Below are positions 1 to 8,263 of a stretch of 38,520 nt of DNA, one piece after another. The DNA is from Pseudomonadota bacterium (lineage in GTDB: Bacteria > Pseudomonadota > Alphaproteobacteria > Sphingomonadales > Sphingomonadaceae), in contig JAFEEY010000015.1 in the NCBI GenBank assembly GCA_018240865.1, positions 1-38,520 on the forward strand, written 5' to 3'. The notes under the pieces were generated by a model. The model did no database searches. It was not told the DNA's origin and saw only the letters and a program-made list of their open reading frames with translations. Both the position numbers and the translations under genes were made by a program. Position 1 is the stretch's first letter, and each line of letters begins with the position of its first letter.

Positions 1-77
1 TGGTCGGGGAGAGAGGATTCGAACCTCCGGCCCCTGCCTCCCGAAGACAGTGCTCTACCAGGCTGAGCTACTCCCCG
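1..77 (-). tRNA. tRNA-Pro (anticodon CGG)
   Basis: The minus strand folds into a complete 77-nt cloverleaf. The acceptor stem CGGGGAG pairs with CTCCCCG, followed by discriminator A and an encoded CCA at positions 3-1. The D arm is GCTC/GAGC, the anticodon stem CTGTC/GGCAG, and the T loop TTCGAAT. The anticodon loop is TTCGGGA, so the anticodon is CGG (plus-strand 41-43), which reads the proline codon CCG. The CGGGG start with an A discriminator fits bacterial tRNA-Pro. Confidence 0.96.
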
Positions 78-120
78 ACCGGGAGGGCGCTGGAAGGCGC
101 CCGCGGAGGCAAGACGTGCG

Positions 121-149
121 CCCATAGCGGGGGGCGGGGCGGCTTTCAA
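121..149 (-). promoter_or_regulatory. Predicted sigma-70-type promoter of tRNA-Pro
   Basis: Read on the minus strand there is a -35 element TTGAAA (149-144), a 17-bp spacer, and a -10-like element TATGGG (126-121). Transcription would start near 114, about 37 nt before the tRNA 5' end. The spacing is ideal and the -10 is fair, so this is a prediction from sequence only. Confidence 0.5.
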
Positions 150-173
150 GCGCGGTGTTGCCGCTGCCTTCGC

Positions 174-1475
174 TTAATCGTGCGCGGCGGCGATCATTTC
201 GTCGATCGAGACGAATTTTTCCCGCGGCGCGCCGGTGCGGGCGCGTGCCGCTTCGGCCGCCTCGATCTTCTGCCAGTCGCTGAAGCTGACGACATCGGCG
301 CCGCGCGCGGCCAGTAGGGCATCGAGCCCGGCCGGCCCTGCTTTTCCGCTGCCGTCGCCAGTGTCCGCAGCGACCAGATCGACCACCGCATAGCCGTCCG
401 GCCGGTTGGTGCCGATGGTTCCGGTCGGTCCGCGCCGCGCCCAGCCGACGCAATAGAGGCCGGGCAGGATGCGCCCGTCGCTGTTGGCGAAGCGGCCCCT
501 GCCATGCTCATAGGGCACGCCTTCGATCGGCGGCGTCTGATAGCCGATGCAGCTGATCACCAGGCCGGCGGGCACGACATAGGTTTCGCCCGTCGGCACC
601 GAGCGGAGATCGGCATCGAGCGCGGTGCGTTCCACGATGACCCGCTCCGCTTTCCCGTCTCCCTCGATCGCGACCGGCATCGCGAAGAAATCGAACTCGA
701 TCGTGACCGGCTTGCCCGACAGCGGCGTGGCGGCGAACTCGCGCAGATGGCTGACCGATTTGCGCATGCCCGGCTCTAAGAGCGAATCGGCGCCGGCATC
801 GGGAAGGTCGGCCGGATCGACATGCGGCTGCGCACGCTCAAGATGACCGAGTTCGCCAAGCTCTTTCGGCGTCATCGCGATCTGGTGCGGCCCGCGCCGG
901 CCGAGCAAGGTCACCCGCACGATCTGCGACTGGACCAGCGTCTCCAGCGCATGGCCGGCAATGTCGGAGCCGGCGAATTCCTCGCGCGTCTTGGAGAGGA
1001 TGCGGGCGACGTCCAGCGCGACATTGCCGTTGCCGATTACCACCGCCCCAGGGCCGCCGAGCGGCGGCGCGAGGCCTGAGAAGTCGGGATGGCCATTATA
1101 CCAGCCGACGAACGCTGCCGACCCGATCACGCCGGGCAGATCGGAGCCGGGGATATCGAGCGGCCGGTCGTGCGGCGCGCCGGTCGCCAGCACCACCGCG
1201 TCGTAAAGCGATTGCAGTTCGGGGATCGAAACGTCCTGCCCGACCACGACATTGCCGACAAAGCGGACATTGGGCGACAGCGCCACTTTCTCGTAGCGCC
1301 CCGACACCGCCTTGATGGATTGATGATCGGGCGCGACGCCGAAGCGGATCAGGCCGTAAGGCACCGGCAGCCGGTCGATCAGGTCGACGCGCACGCCGTC
1401 GCCAAAGGCTTTCAGCGCCGCCTCGGCCGTGTAGAAGCCCGCCGGTCCGGACCCGATCACCGCGACGTGCCGCAT
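174..1475 (-). CDS. FprA-type ferredoxin--NADP+ reductase (adrenodoxin reductase-like FAD enzyme)
   Basis: This 433-residue flavoprotein should pass electrons between NADPH and ferredoxin in the cytoplasm. The N-terminus has the FAD-binding fold with the dinucleotide motif VIGSGPAGFY (about residues 6-15). A second Rossmann motif, VVIGNGNVALDVAR, marks the NADPH domain, followed by LLGRRGP. The C-terminal GTIGTNRPDG segment is characteristic of the adrenodoxin reductase/FprA group, as is the overall length. The ATG at 1475 has a good ribosome site (GGGAGA). It lies divergent from pnuC and upstream of tRNA-Pro on the same strand. The family call is firm; the physiological partner ferredoxin is unknown, and no ferredoxin gene is next to it. 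Confidence 0.9.
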   Translation of the reverse strand: MRHVAVIGSGPAGFYTAEAALKAFGDGVRVDLIDRLPVPYGLIRFGVAPDHQSIKAVSGRYEKVALSPNVRFVGNVVVGQDVSIPELQSLYDAVVLATGAPHDRPLDIPGSDLPGVIGSAAFVGWYNGHPDFSGLAPPLGGPGAVVIGNGNVALDVARILSKTREEFAGSDIAGHALETLVQSQIVRVTLLGRRGPHQIAMTPKELGELGHLERAQPHVDPADLPDAGADSLLEPGMRKSVSHLREFAATPLSGKPVTIEFDFFAMPVAIEGDGKAERVIVERTALDADLRSVPTGETYVVPAGLVISCIGYQTPPIEGVPYEHGRGRFANSDGRILPGLYCVGWARRGPTGTIGTNRPDGYAVVDLVAADTGDGSGKAGPAGLDALLAARGADVVSFSDWQKIEAAEAARARTGAPREKFVSIDEMIAAAHD

Positions 1476-1607
1476 CCCGCTCTCCCGCTTTTGGCCGCGA
1501 TGCTAGCGGGATAGGGGGCAAGCGCAAGAGCTTCTCCGTCGTCCCGATTGCGCCCTTCGTCGCGCCGCTACTGGACAGGCGGCGCGCTGCTGCTAGGCCT
1601 TGAGCCG

Positions 1608-2237
1608 GTGAACCCTTTGGACGCGCTGGCCGCCTATTCCGGCCTCACCATTCCTGATGCGATGGAACGGCTGGCCGTGGCGCTCGGGCTGATCAATATC
1701 GTTCTGATCGTCCGGCGGAGCGTGTGGAACTATCCGTTCGGCCTTGCGATGGTCGCCATCTATGCCTGGCTGTTCGTGCAGCCGGACGTTCGGCTGTACA
1801 GCGATGCCGGGCTGCAGATTTTTTTCTTCATGGTCCAGCTTTACGGCTGGTGGAATTGGGCCAGATCGGAAATCGCCAGTGGCGAAGTCGCGGTGGAGTT
1901 GATGTCGCCGCGGGGCCGTGTCGCCTCGATTGCGGCGATTGCGGTAGCGACGCTTGCCTGGGGCGCGCTAATGCACCGTTTTACAAGCGCGGCGCTGCCC
2001 TGGTGGGATGCGTTCATCGCGATGACGAGCGTTGCGGCCCAGATATTGATGGCGCGGCGCTTTGTGGAGAATTGGGTTTTGTGGATTGCTGTGGATGTGG
2101 TCGCGATCGGCGTTTACGCGACCAAGGGTTTGGTGTTCACGTCGTGGCTTTATGTTGCGTTCCTGGCGCTCTCGGCCGTCGGGCTGATGAGCTGGCGGAC
2201 CGCCTCGGTGCGCAGGCCTGAGGCGCTTCCGGCATGA
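1608..2237 (+). CDS. pnuC: PnuC-family nicotinamide riboside transporter
   Basis: This is a small polytopic membrane protein of about 209 residues, the usual PnuC size, with roughly seven hydrophobic segments. PnuC carriers let nicotinamide riboside enter by facilitated diffusion, with phosphorylation inside the cell trapping it. The conserved PnuC core is seen: WNYPFGL near the start of a helix, then the aromatic stretch FFFMVQLYGWWNW. The reading frame is open upstream to a TTG at 1548, but the GTG at 1608 gives a more typical N-terminus, so the start is uncertain. The stop overlaps the start of the next gene by 4 nt (ATGA), and that gene encodes a ribosylnicotinamide kinase-like protein, which strongly supports the function. 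Confidence 0.85.
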   Translation: MNPLDALAAYSGLTIPDAMERLAVALGLINIVLIVRRSVWNYPFGLAMVAIYAWLFVQPDVRLYSDAGLQIFFFMVQLYGWWNWARSEIASGEVAVELMSPRGRVASIAAIAVATLAWGALMHRFTSAALPWWDAFIAMTSVAAQILMARRFVENWVLWIAVDVVAIGVYATKGLVFTSWLYVAFLALSAVGLMSWRTASVRRPEALPA

Positions 2238-2773
2238 CCCGCACCATCTGTTTGCACGGCCCCGAAAGCACCGGAAAATCGACGCTGGGCCCACGTATCG
2301 CCGAGGCGTTGGGCGGCCTCTACGTGCCGGAGTTTGGCCGCACCTGGTCGGAGGCCAAGGGGCTGGGCTTCACGATGACCGATCTGATCGCGATCGCCAA
2401 AGGCCATATGGCCGATACCCGCGCCGCGCTGAACAAGCGGCCGCCCTGGGTGATCCTCGACACGGATCCGCTGATGACGGCGGTGTGGGCGGATATGTTG
2501 TTCGGAGAACGTGATCCCTGGTTCGATCGCTTCAACGACACCGCCGATTTCTATCTGATGTTCGATGTCGATCTGCCCTGGGTGCCGGACGGCACGCGCA
2601 TGTTCGGCAGGGAAGATTTGCGCGAGCGCTTTTTCGAGCTGTCGCGCGCGGAGCTTGAGCGTCGCAACGTCCCCTGGGCGCTGGTCGGCGGGCGGGGCGA
2701 GGATCGCTTCGAGAATTCGATGAAAGCGATCAGGGAAGCAGCCGATCAGGGCTGCTTCCCCGAAACCGTTTAG
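2234..2773 (+). CDS. NadR-like ribosylnicotinamide kinase (AAA/P-loop)
   Basis: A 179-residue P-loop protein with the Walker A motif GPESTGKST at residues 9-17 and a FGRTW segment shortly after. It matches the C-terminal kinase domain of NadR without the adenylyltransferase and DNA-binding domains. The likely reaction is ATP-dependent phosphorylation of nicotinamide riboside to NMN in the cytoplasm. It overlaps pnuC by 4 nt, so import and phosphorylation are translationally coupled. At the 3' end its TAG overlaps the TAA of the convergent CsgG-family gene by 4 nt. Substrate assignment rests on the family and the pnuC neighbour. Confidence 0.85.
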   Translation: MTRTICLHGPESTGKSTLGPRIAEALGGLYVPEFGRTWSEAKGLGFTMTDLIAIAKGHMADTRAALNKRPPWVILDTDPLMTAVWADMLFGERDPWFDRFNDTADFYLMFDVDLPWVPDGTRMFGREDLRERFFELSRAELERRNVPWALVGGRGEDRFENSMKAIREAADQGCFPETV

Positions 2774-3579
2774 CGCGCCTGCGGAGCGGCAGCCGCGGCG
2801 TTGGCCGGGAGGCCGCCCAGCTGCGTCACCAGCTTGGTATAGGCGTCCAGATAAGCGAGCACGATGACCTGGCCGATCGCGGTGTCCTGATAGCCGCCGC
2901 CACCGGCCGCCGCGAAACCGCCCCACCAGCCGGCCCCGCCGCCCGCGCCGAAGCTCAGGTCCGACTTGCGGGCATAGCCCTGGGTCAGCGCCTCTTCCTC
3001 GGTCGTGCGCGCGTTGACGATCGACAGCGTCACGTTCGCTTCGCTCTTCTTGACCGAGATGCCGCCCAGGAGCGCGCCGAATGTACGGCCGCCCAGGAAG
3101 CCGCCCAGCGCCCCGCCCAGGGCGTTGCCGCCCGAATTCTTGTTCGAGCTGACGATATCGGGCTGCAGATAATAGTCCGCCGTCTTCACCTGGCCGCGGC
3201 CGAGGTTGGAGCCGGCCTGCAGCTCGCCCGAATCGGCCATCGCGCGCTCAAGATTGCGGCTGGCCATGGCCCGTCCGCGATTGACGATGGTGAAGCAGCC
3301 CGATTGCTGTACGAACACCTTCAGGATCGCCTCCGGGCTGCCCAGGTTCAGTTCGCGCCACCATTGATTGTCGGGCTCGACGATCGCGACGGTGCCGAGC
3401 TTGCGGGTGCAGACCGGGATCTGGCGCTCGCCTTTCTCCTGGTCACGGCGGCCGGATGATGCCCCCTTGGTGGTGCCGTCCTTATAGGTCTTGCCCGAAG
3501 ACGACGTCGCCGTCTGCGCATAAGCCGGCGTGGCGGCCAGAACCGCCGCGGCGGCGAAGATCGAAACGAGATTGCGCAC
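2770..3579 (-). CDS. CsgG/HfaB-family secreted protein
   Basis: This 269-residue exported protein resembles the CsgG/HfaB family of curli or holdfast secretion factors. The chosen GTG start at 3579 sits behind a GGGAGG ribosome site. It gives a clean signal peptide ending AATPAYAQ; longer ATG readings would lack one. The mature part has the family-like segment around CFTIVNRGRAMAS and a Gly-rich patch GGALGGFLGGRTFGALLGG that could form a Gly-zipper. Unlike E. coli CsgG there is no lipobox cysteine at the cleavage site, and no curli subunit or other csg gene is nearby. Its role is therefore open; it may be a periplasmic or outer-membrane protein rather than a curlin pore. Confidence 0.75.
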   Translation of the reverse strand: MRNLVSIFAAAAVLAATPAYAQTATSSSGKTYKDGTTKGASSGRRDQEKGERQIPVCTRKLGTVAIVEPDNQWWRELNLGSPEAILKVFVQQSGCFTIVNRGRAMASRNLERAMADSGELQAGSNLGRGQVKTADYYLQPDIVSSNKNSGGNALGGALGGFLGGRTFGALLGGISVKKSEANVTLSIVNARTTEEEALTQGYARKSDLSFGAGGGAGWWGGFAAAGGGGYQDTAIGQVIVLAYLDAYTKLVTQLGGLPANAAAAAPQAR

Positions 3580-3653
3580 TTTAATTGCCTCCCTAAACCC
3601 AGGCGCGAAAAACTTGGTTCGGCAGCGCCTTAGTGCTGCCCAAGTCAATTTTG

Positions 3654-3669
3654 TGTGACTTCAGTCACA
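3654..3669. promoter_or_regulatory. CRP/FNR-type palindrome TGTGACTTCAGTCACA
   Basis: A perfect 16-bp palindrome with the form TGTGA-N6-TCACA, identical to the CRP half-site consensus of enterobacteria. It lies in the 190-bp gap between the divergent CsgG-family gene (start 3579) and lepA (start 3770), 75 and 100 bp from their start codons. The match is seen in the sequence; binding by a CRP-family protein of this organism is an inference. Confidence 0.55.
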
Positions 3670-3769
3670 TCTTTGCGATGTGCGACCCCGTTTGGTCGAC
3701 AATAATGCAGACGCGCGCGGATTGCGACGGTTTTTGGCATGGCGCAAAGACCCTGCTAGGGGCCGCGCG

Positions 3770-5578
3770 ATGACTCCGCTCGACAAGATCCGTAACTTTT
3801 CCATCATTGCCCATATCGACCATGGCAAGTCGACGCTGGCCGACCGGCTGATCCAGCGGACAGGGGGCCTGACCGACCGCGAAATGTCCAGCCAAGTCCT
3901 TGATAATATGGACATTGAGAAGGAACGCGGGATCACGATCAAGGCGCAGACCGTGCGCCTGGACTGGCAGGGCTACACGCTCAACCTGATGGACACGCCG
4001 GGCCATGTCGACTTCGCCTATGAAGTCTCCCGCTCCCTCGCCGCGTGCGAAGGCGCGCTGCTGGTGGTGGACGCGGCGCAGGGCGTCGAGGCGCAGACGC
4101 TCGCCAACGTCTATCAGTCGATCGAGCATGATCATGAGATCGTGCCCGTCATCAACAAGATCGACCTGCCCGCGGCCGAGCCCGAAAAGGTCCGTGCCGA
4201 GATCGAGGAAGTGATCGGCCTCGACGCTTCCGAAGCGGTGCTGGCCAGCGCCAAGTCCGGCATCGGCATCGACGAAGTGCTTGACGCGATCGTGAAGAAG
4301 ATCCCGCCCCCCAAGGGCGACCCCGCCGCGCCCTTAAAGGCGATGCTCGTCGACAGCTGGTACGACCCCTATCTGGGCGTCGTCATTCTTGTCCGCGTCA
4401 TCGACGGCGTGCTGAAAAAGGGCCAGCAGATCAAGTTCATGCAGGCCGGCACCACGCACCTGATCGACCGCGTCGGCGTGTTCCGTCCCAAGATCGAGAA
4501 CCTGCCCGAGCTCGGCCCCGGCGAAGTCGGCTTCATCACCGCGCAGATCAAGGACGTGGCCCAGGCGCGGGTCGGCGACACGCTGACCGACGCCAAGCGC
4601 CCCGCCGCGGAAGCGCTGCCCGGCTTCAAGGAAGTGCAGCCGGTCGTGTTCTGCGGCCTCTTCCCGACCGACGCCAATGATTTCGAGAAGCTCCGCGAAT
4701 CGATCTCCAAGCTGCGCCTGAACGACGCCTCGTTCAGCTTCGAGATGGAGACCAGCGCCGCCCTGGGCTTCGGCTTCCGCTGCGGGTTCCTGGGCCTCCT
4801 CCACCTGGAGATCATCCAGGAGCGGCTGACCCGCGAATACGATCTCGACCTGATCACGACCGCCCCGAGCGTCGTCTATCGCCTCCTGCTCAGCCGCTCG
4901 GCCGGCGAGGCGGAAGCGCGCACGACCGAACTCCACAACCCCGCCGACATGCCGGACCCGAACAAGATCGACCAGATCGAGGAGCCGTGGATCGAAGCGA
5001 CCATCTATGTGCCCGACGAATATCTGGGCGCGATCCTGAAGCTCTGTCAGGACCGGCGCGGCATCCAGAAGAACCTCACCTATGTCGGCGGCCGCGCCCA
5101 GCTGACCTATGAGCTGCCCCTGAACGAAGTCGTGTTCGACTTTTACGACCGGCTGAAGAGCATCAGCCGCGGCTATGCGAGCTTCGACTATCACCAGATC
5201 GGCTATCGCGAAGGCGATCTCGTCAAGATGAGCATCCTGGTGAACAACGAGCCGGTCGATGCGCTCTCGATGATCGTCCACCGCTCAACGGCGGAAACGC
5301 GCGGCCGCGGCATGTGCGAACGGCTGAAGGATCTGATCCCCCGTCACCTGTTCAAAATCCCGATCCAGGCCGCGATCGGCGGCAAGGTGATCGCCCGCGA
5401 AACCATCGCCGCGCTCAGGAAGGACGTGACCGCCAAATGCTATGGCGGCGACATCAGCCGTAAGAGGAAGCTGCTGGACAAGCAGAAAGAGGGCAAGAAG
5501 CGGATGCGGGAATATGGATCGGTGCAGATCCCGCAGGAAGCGTTCATCGCGGCGCTGCGGATGGGGGATGAAGGCTGA
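3770..5578 (+). CDS. lepA: Elongation factor 4 (LepA), ribosome-associated GTPase
   Basis: A 602-residue translational GTPase of normal LepA length that acts on the ribosome, where it promotes back-translocation and affects initiation under stress. All G motifs are present: AHIDHGKST (G1), RGITI (G2), DTPGHVDF (G3), NKID (G4) and SAKSG (G5). The LepA-specific C-terminal domain ends with the conserved [20 protein letters not shown] block. The ATG at 3770 has AGGGG about 10 nt upstream; the frame is open further upstream, but [19 protein letters not shown] is the standard LepA N-terminus. It is not followed by lepB (signal peptidase), unlike in E. coli. Confidence 0.98.
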   Translation: MTPLDKIRNFSIIAHIDHGKSTLADRLIQRTGGLTDREMSSQVLDNMDIEKERGITIKAQTVRLDWQGYTLNLMDTPGHVDFAYEVSRSLAACEGALLVVDAAQGVEAQTLANVYQSIEHDHEIVPVINKIDLPAAEPEKVRAEIEEVIGLDASEAVLASAKSGIGIDEVLDAIVKKIPPPKGDPAAPLKAMLVDSWYDPYLGVVILVRVIDGVLKKGQQIKFMQAGTTHLIDRVGVFRPKIENLPELGPGEVGFITAQIKDVAQARVGDTLTDAKRPAAEALPGFKEVQPVVFCGLFPTDANDFEKLRESISKLRLNDASFSFEMETSAALGFGFRCGFLGLLHLEIIQERLTREYDLDLITTAPSVVYRLLLSRSAGEAEARTTELHNPADMPDPNKIDQIEEPWIEATIYVPDEYLGAILKLCQDRRGIQKNLTYVGGRAQLTYELPLNEVVFDFYDRLKSISRGYASFDYHQIGYREGDLVKMSILVNNEPVDALSMIVHRSTAETRGRGMCERLKDLIPRHLFKIPIQAAIGGKVIARETIAALRKDVTAKCYGGDISRKRKLLDKQKEGKKRMREYGSVQIPQEAFIAALRMGDEG

Positions 5579-5622
5579 GGGCCGGTTCCGACGACTGCGC
5601 TCCGAACGCCAAGGTCAGGCCC

Positions 5623-5847
5623 TTACGGCGCGACGCGATCCGCCGATAGCGGGGTTCGCCGCCGCTGCAAATATGGCGATGCGAACAGGTACAGCCCGCT
5701 TGCCAGCAGCAGGATGAGCGGCACCAGCGCCAGCAGGCCGACCCAGGCCGGCGGCTGGCCCTGGGTCATCGCCAGGCTGTAAATGATCACGCCCGCTGTG
5801 AAGGCCATGGAGAGCCAGCGATGGCTCTGCCGAATCCATTTGCTCAT
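5623..5847 (-). CDS. Small two-helix membrane protein of unknown function
   Basis: A 74-residue protein with two hydrophobic segments, about residues 13-27 and 34-55, flanked by basic ends (MSKWIRQSHRW and QRRR). The ATG at 5847 has a strong GAGGAGG ribosome site, which selects it over longer readings. It follows the SRPBCC gene by 16 nt on the same strand and is probably the last gene of the arsR-SRPBCC operon. I recognise no family; the function is unknown. Confidence 0.65.
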   Translation of the reverse strand: MSKWIRQSHRWLSMAFTAGVIIYSLAMTQGQPPAWVGLLALVPLILLLASGLYLFASPYLQRRRTPLSADRVAP

Positions 5848-5863
5848 CGAACCCCTCCTCAAA

Positions 5864-6271
5864 TCAGTCGATCCGCGCCAGCAGCGCGTCGAGATTGCCG
5901 AAGAATTTCGCCCAGCCAAATTTGGCGCCCTGGAAGGCCTGTTCCTGATCCGGACGGAAGCCGGCCTGGTCCATCCTGAGGCGCGTGCCGCCGGCGATCG
6001 GCGTCAGTGTCCAGGTGACGATGCTCTCCAGTCCCATTGCGTCCCAGCGGTACGACAGCGACCGTTCCGGCTCGATCGCCAGCACTTCACCGTCAACCGA
6101 GCCCCAGTCGCCGCGGAATTCGAAGCGCTGGCCGAGCTTTGCCGCAAAGTCGGTCTTCATCAGCCAAGCCTCTATGAAATGCGGCAATGTCAGCGCGCGC
6201 CACACTTTCTCCGGCGGGTGCGGCAGGTCGCGTTCGACCGAGACTGTGCGCACGGCTTCGGTTGCGATCAT
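5864..6271 (-). CDS. SRPBCC (AHSA1-like) domain protein
   Basis: A 135-residue START/Bet v 1-like protein of the AHSA1 group. Visible hallmarks are the early ERDLPHPPEKVWRALT segment, FEFRGDWGSVDGEVL, and the C-terminal TRLRMDQAGF followed by GWAKFFGNLDALL. Such proteins have a hydrophobic cavity and are often found beside ArsR regulators; the ligand is unknown. The ATG at 6271 overlaps the stop of the upstream arsR gene by 4 nt (ATGA), so the two are co-translated. Confidence 0.87.
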   Translation of the reverse strand: MIATEAVRTVSVERDLPHPPEKVWRALTLPHFIEAWLMKTDFAAKLGQRFEFRGDWGSVDGEVLAIEPERSLSYRWDAMGLESIVTWTLTPIAGGTRLRMDQAGFRPDQEQAFQGAKFGWAKFFGNLDALLARID

Positions 6272-6600
6272 TGATCCATCCTTTTCAGCAAATCCTCGAG
6301 ATCGTCGAATCTGTGTTCCCAGAAGGCGGCCATCTCCGCCGTCCAGTCCTTGAGCGGCTGCAGCGCCTTGGGCCGCGCGCTGTAGTGGGTTTGGCGGCCG
6401 TGCGGCCGGTCCTGCACCAGCCCCGCCAGCTTCAGCTGGGCCAGATGCTTGGAGACGGCCGGTTGCGACACGCCCGCCTGCGCGGTCAGCGCGGCGACGC
6501 TCTGCTCGCCATCCCGGCACAGCCGTTCGAACAAGGCGCGCCGCGTCGGGTCGGCCAAAGTTCGAAACAGGATGTCTGTCGAATACTGCATTAAACTCAT
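6268..6600 (-). CDS. ArsR-family transcriptional regulator
   Basis: A 110-residue winged helix-turn-helix repressor with the ArsR core: RTLADPTRRALFERL, then QAGVSQPAVSKHLAQL as recognition helix and the wing GRQTHYSA. There is no CxC or other obvious metal-binding cysteine cluster. It therefore belongs to the non-metal ArsR group that pairs with SRPBCC genes and probably senses something other than metal. ATG codons at 6600 and 6591 are both possible. The start lies inside an inverted-repeat operator, which suggests autorepression. Confidence 0.9.
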   Translation of the reverse strand: MSLMQYSTDILFRTLADPTRRALFERLCRDGEQSVAALTAQAGVSQPAVSKHLAQLKLAGLVQDRPHGRQTHYSARPKALQPLKDWTAEMAAFWEHRFDDLEDLLKRMDQ

Positions 6601-6650
6601 AACTCGTTGGCTATGAGTTATCCGATAACCCGTCAGTTATGAGTCGTCAA
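6595..6650 (-). promoter_or_regulatory. arsR promoter with overlapping inverted-repeat operator
   Basis: Two perfect 10-bp arms, ACTCATAACT (6595-6604) and AGTTATGAGT (6635-6644), face each other. A further GAGTTAT at 6615-6621 pairs with ATAACTC at 6599-6605. On the minus strand a promoter overlaps these arms: TTGACG (6650-6645), a 17-bp spacer and TATCGG (6627-6622). This is the layout expected for an autorepressed ArsR gene. Confidence 0.7.
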
Positions 6651-6659
6651 GCGCCCGCG

Positions 6660-7097
6660 TCAGCGGCGCTTGCGCGGCGGTGGGGGTGGCGGTGGGCGCA
6701 GGCGGCAGGCCTGCTCCATCACCGTCTCGCCGGAGGTGCCGGGGGTCGGCGATCCCATGCGCTGGAAAGCGAGATCCTCGCCGTCGCGCTGATCGTTGAT
6801 GACCTGGCCGCCGGCGCCCAGCGACACCGTCTCGATCACCGCCGAGGTGCCGGCGCGGCAGTCGATCAACTCCAGATGCCGTTCCTCGACCGTGCCGTCG
6901 CGCTTCGGCGGATTGTAGCCGATCCGCCACCAGGCGCGCTGCACCGGCCGCCAGGTGAGCGAGGCGCGGTTGATCTCGATCATGCCGCCGCCGGCGCCCG
7001 TGCCGACAGCTGTCCAACGCGGCGCGGGCGTCGAGGGCGCTGCGGACCAGGCGGGGGCGCACGCCAGCGCCGCACCGAGGATCAGGATTTTCTTCAC
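6660..7097 (-). CDS. Secreted protein resembling the surface-adhesin E-like family
   Basis: A 145-residue exported protein with signal peptide MKKILILGAALACAPAWSAA. The GTG start at 7097 follows a strong AGGGAGG site. The mature part has a pattern (W..VG....., EINRASL, RAWWRIGYNPP, ELIDCRAGTSAV) like small secreted proteins annotated as surface-adhesin protein E-like. Two cysteines could form a disulfide. It ends in a proline run and the basic tail RKRR. Function is not known; the family call is tentative. Confidence 0.6.
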   Translation of the reverse strand: MKKILILGAALACAPAWSAAPSTPAPRWTAVGTGAGGGMIEINRASLTWRPVQRAWWRIGYNPPKRDGTVEERHLELIDCRAGTSAVIETVSLGAGGQVINDQRDGEDLAFQRMGSPTPGTSGETVMEQACRLRPPPPPPPRKRR

Positions 7098-7241
7098 GGC
7101 CTACCTCCCTGTTCTGCCGGCACCCTAGGCGCCGCGATCATGCGTCGAAGTGCCTTTCGTCACAATCCTCCCCCGCTATGTCGGCTGCCTGACGGACGCC
7201 CGCGGCGCACGGTGCTAAATAAGCGCGTGCTGGGGGCTCGC

Positions 7242-7421
7242 TTGTCCGAATATAAACTTTACTGCCTGGACCGGAACGGCCGCATCATGCGCCGTCTCGA
7301 CCTCGAAGCGGGCGACGACGATCGCGCGCTGGCGGCCGCCCGCGATCTCAGCCCCGAGGTCGATCGCGAGCTCTGGTGCGGCACGCGCAAGATCGCGCTT
7401 CTGTCCGCCGCGCGGGTCTAG
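7242..7421 (+). CDS. Small conserved-looking hypothetical protein
   Basis: A 59-residue acidic protein beginning SEYKLYCLDRNGRIMRRLDL. It looks like the short sphingomonad proteins with a YxLYxLDxxGRI start and a later ELW.G element (here ELWCGTRK). The TTG at 7242 follows GGGGG by 7 nt; in-frame GTGs at 7212 and 7227 are alternatives. Its TAG overlaps the TAG of the convergent dehydrogenase by 4 nt. Function unknown. Confidence 0.6.
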   Translation: MSEYKLYCLDRNGRIMRRLDLEAGDDDRALAAARDLSPEVDRELWCGTRKIALLSAARV

Positions 7422-8263
7422 GGGCCGAGGAACTGCTTGACGGTCGCCGGTTCCGGGCGCCCGCCTTTTGCGCGTTCCGCGGCCAGCCGGGCGCCTTCCT
7501 TCGCCAACATGTCGAACAATTGCTCGGGTGCGGTGAAGCGCATCCCTGCGACCAGCGCCTCGCCGCCGTCCGCGACGATGATCTCGCGCTGTCCCCCGGC
7601 GATCCCGGCGAGGATGCGCCGCGCGCATTCGGCCGGCTCCATGCCGGCGTCGATATTGGGGTCCGATTCGCCGCGGGCAGCGCCGTCCGCCAGCAGCGCG
7701 TTCGCCGCGACCTGCGTGCGGACCGATCCCGGCAGCACGGTCGTCACGCGGATGCCGTAAGCGTCCTCGACCTCGGCGCGGAGCGCGTCGAGATAGCCGA
7801 TCAGCCCGTGCTTCGCCGCGCTGTAGCCCGTGCGCAGCACCGCGCCGATCCGTCCGGCGACCGAGCTGATGCCGATGATATGCCCGGACCTGCGCGCGAC
7901 CATGGCCGGCAGCACCAGCTGGGTCAGCCAGATCGGCGCCAGCAGATCGGTCTCGATCAGCTTCGTATAGACGTCCGGCCGGGTATCGACGGCGAGGCTG
8001 CGCTGGCTGATGCCGGCATTGTTGACCAGCACGTCGACCGGCCCCGCGTCCGCGGCGACGCGGGGAAGCGCCGCCCAGTCGGTCGCCTCGAAGGGCAGGA
8101 GATGCGCGGTCGGCTGCACGCGCGCCGCGACCTCTGCCAGCGCCTCGCGGTTGCGGCCGGACAGGATCAGCCGCCCGCCCTCGCGCGCAAAAGCCTCGGC
8201 CAGCCCCGCGCCGATCCCGGACGACGCGCCCGTGATCCAGATCGTCTTGCCCTGAAAACTCAC
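7418..8263 (-). CDS. Short-chain dehydrogenase/reductase (SDR) family oxidoreductase
   Basis: A 281-residue classical SDR. It has the cofactor motif TGASSGIG near the N-terminus, NNAG in the middle, and the active-site YSAAKHG preceded by the SSVAGR serine. These define an NAD(P)-dependent alcohol/ketone oxidoreductase in the cytoplasm; the substrate is not evident. The GTG at 8263 has GGAGG 6 nt upstream and overlaps the stop of the upstream gene by 4 nt (GTGA), which favours it over the TTG at 8275. Confidence 0.9.
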   Translation of the reverse strand: MSFQGKTIWITGASSGIGAGLAEAFAREGGRLILSGRNREALAEVAARVQPTAHLLPFEATDWAALPRVAADAGPVDVLVNNAGISQRSLAVDTRPDVYTKLIETDLLAPIWLTQLVLPAMVARRSGHIIGISSVAGRIGAVLRTGYSAAKHGLIGYLDALRAEVEDAYGIRVTTVLPGSVRTQVAANALLADGAARGESDPNIDAGMEPAECARRILAGIAGGQREIIVADGGEALVAGMRFTAPEQLFDMLAKEGARLAAERAKGGRPEPATVKQFLGP

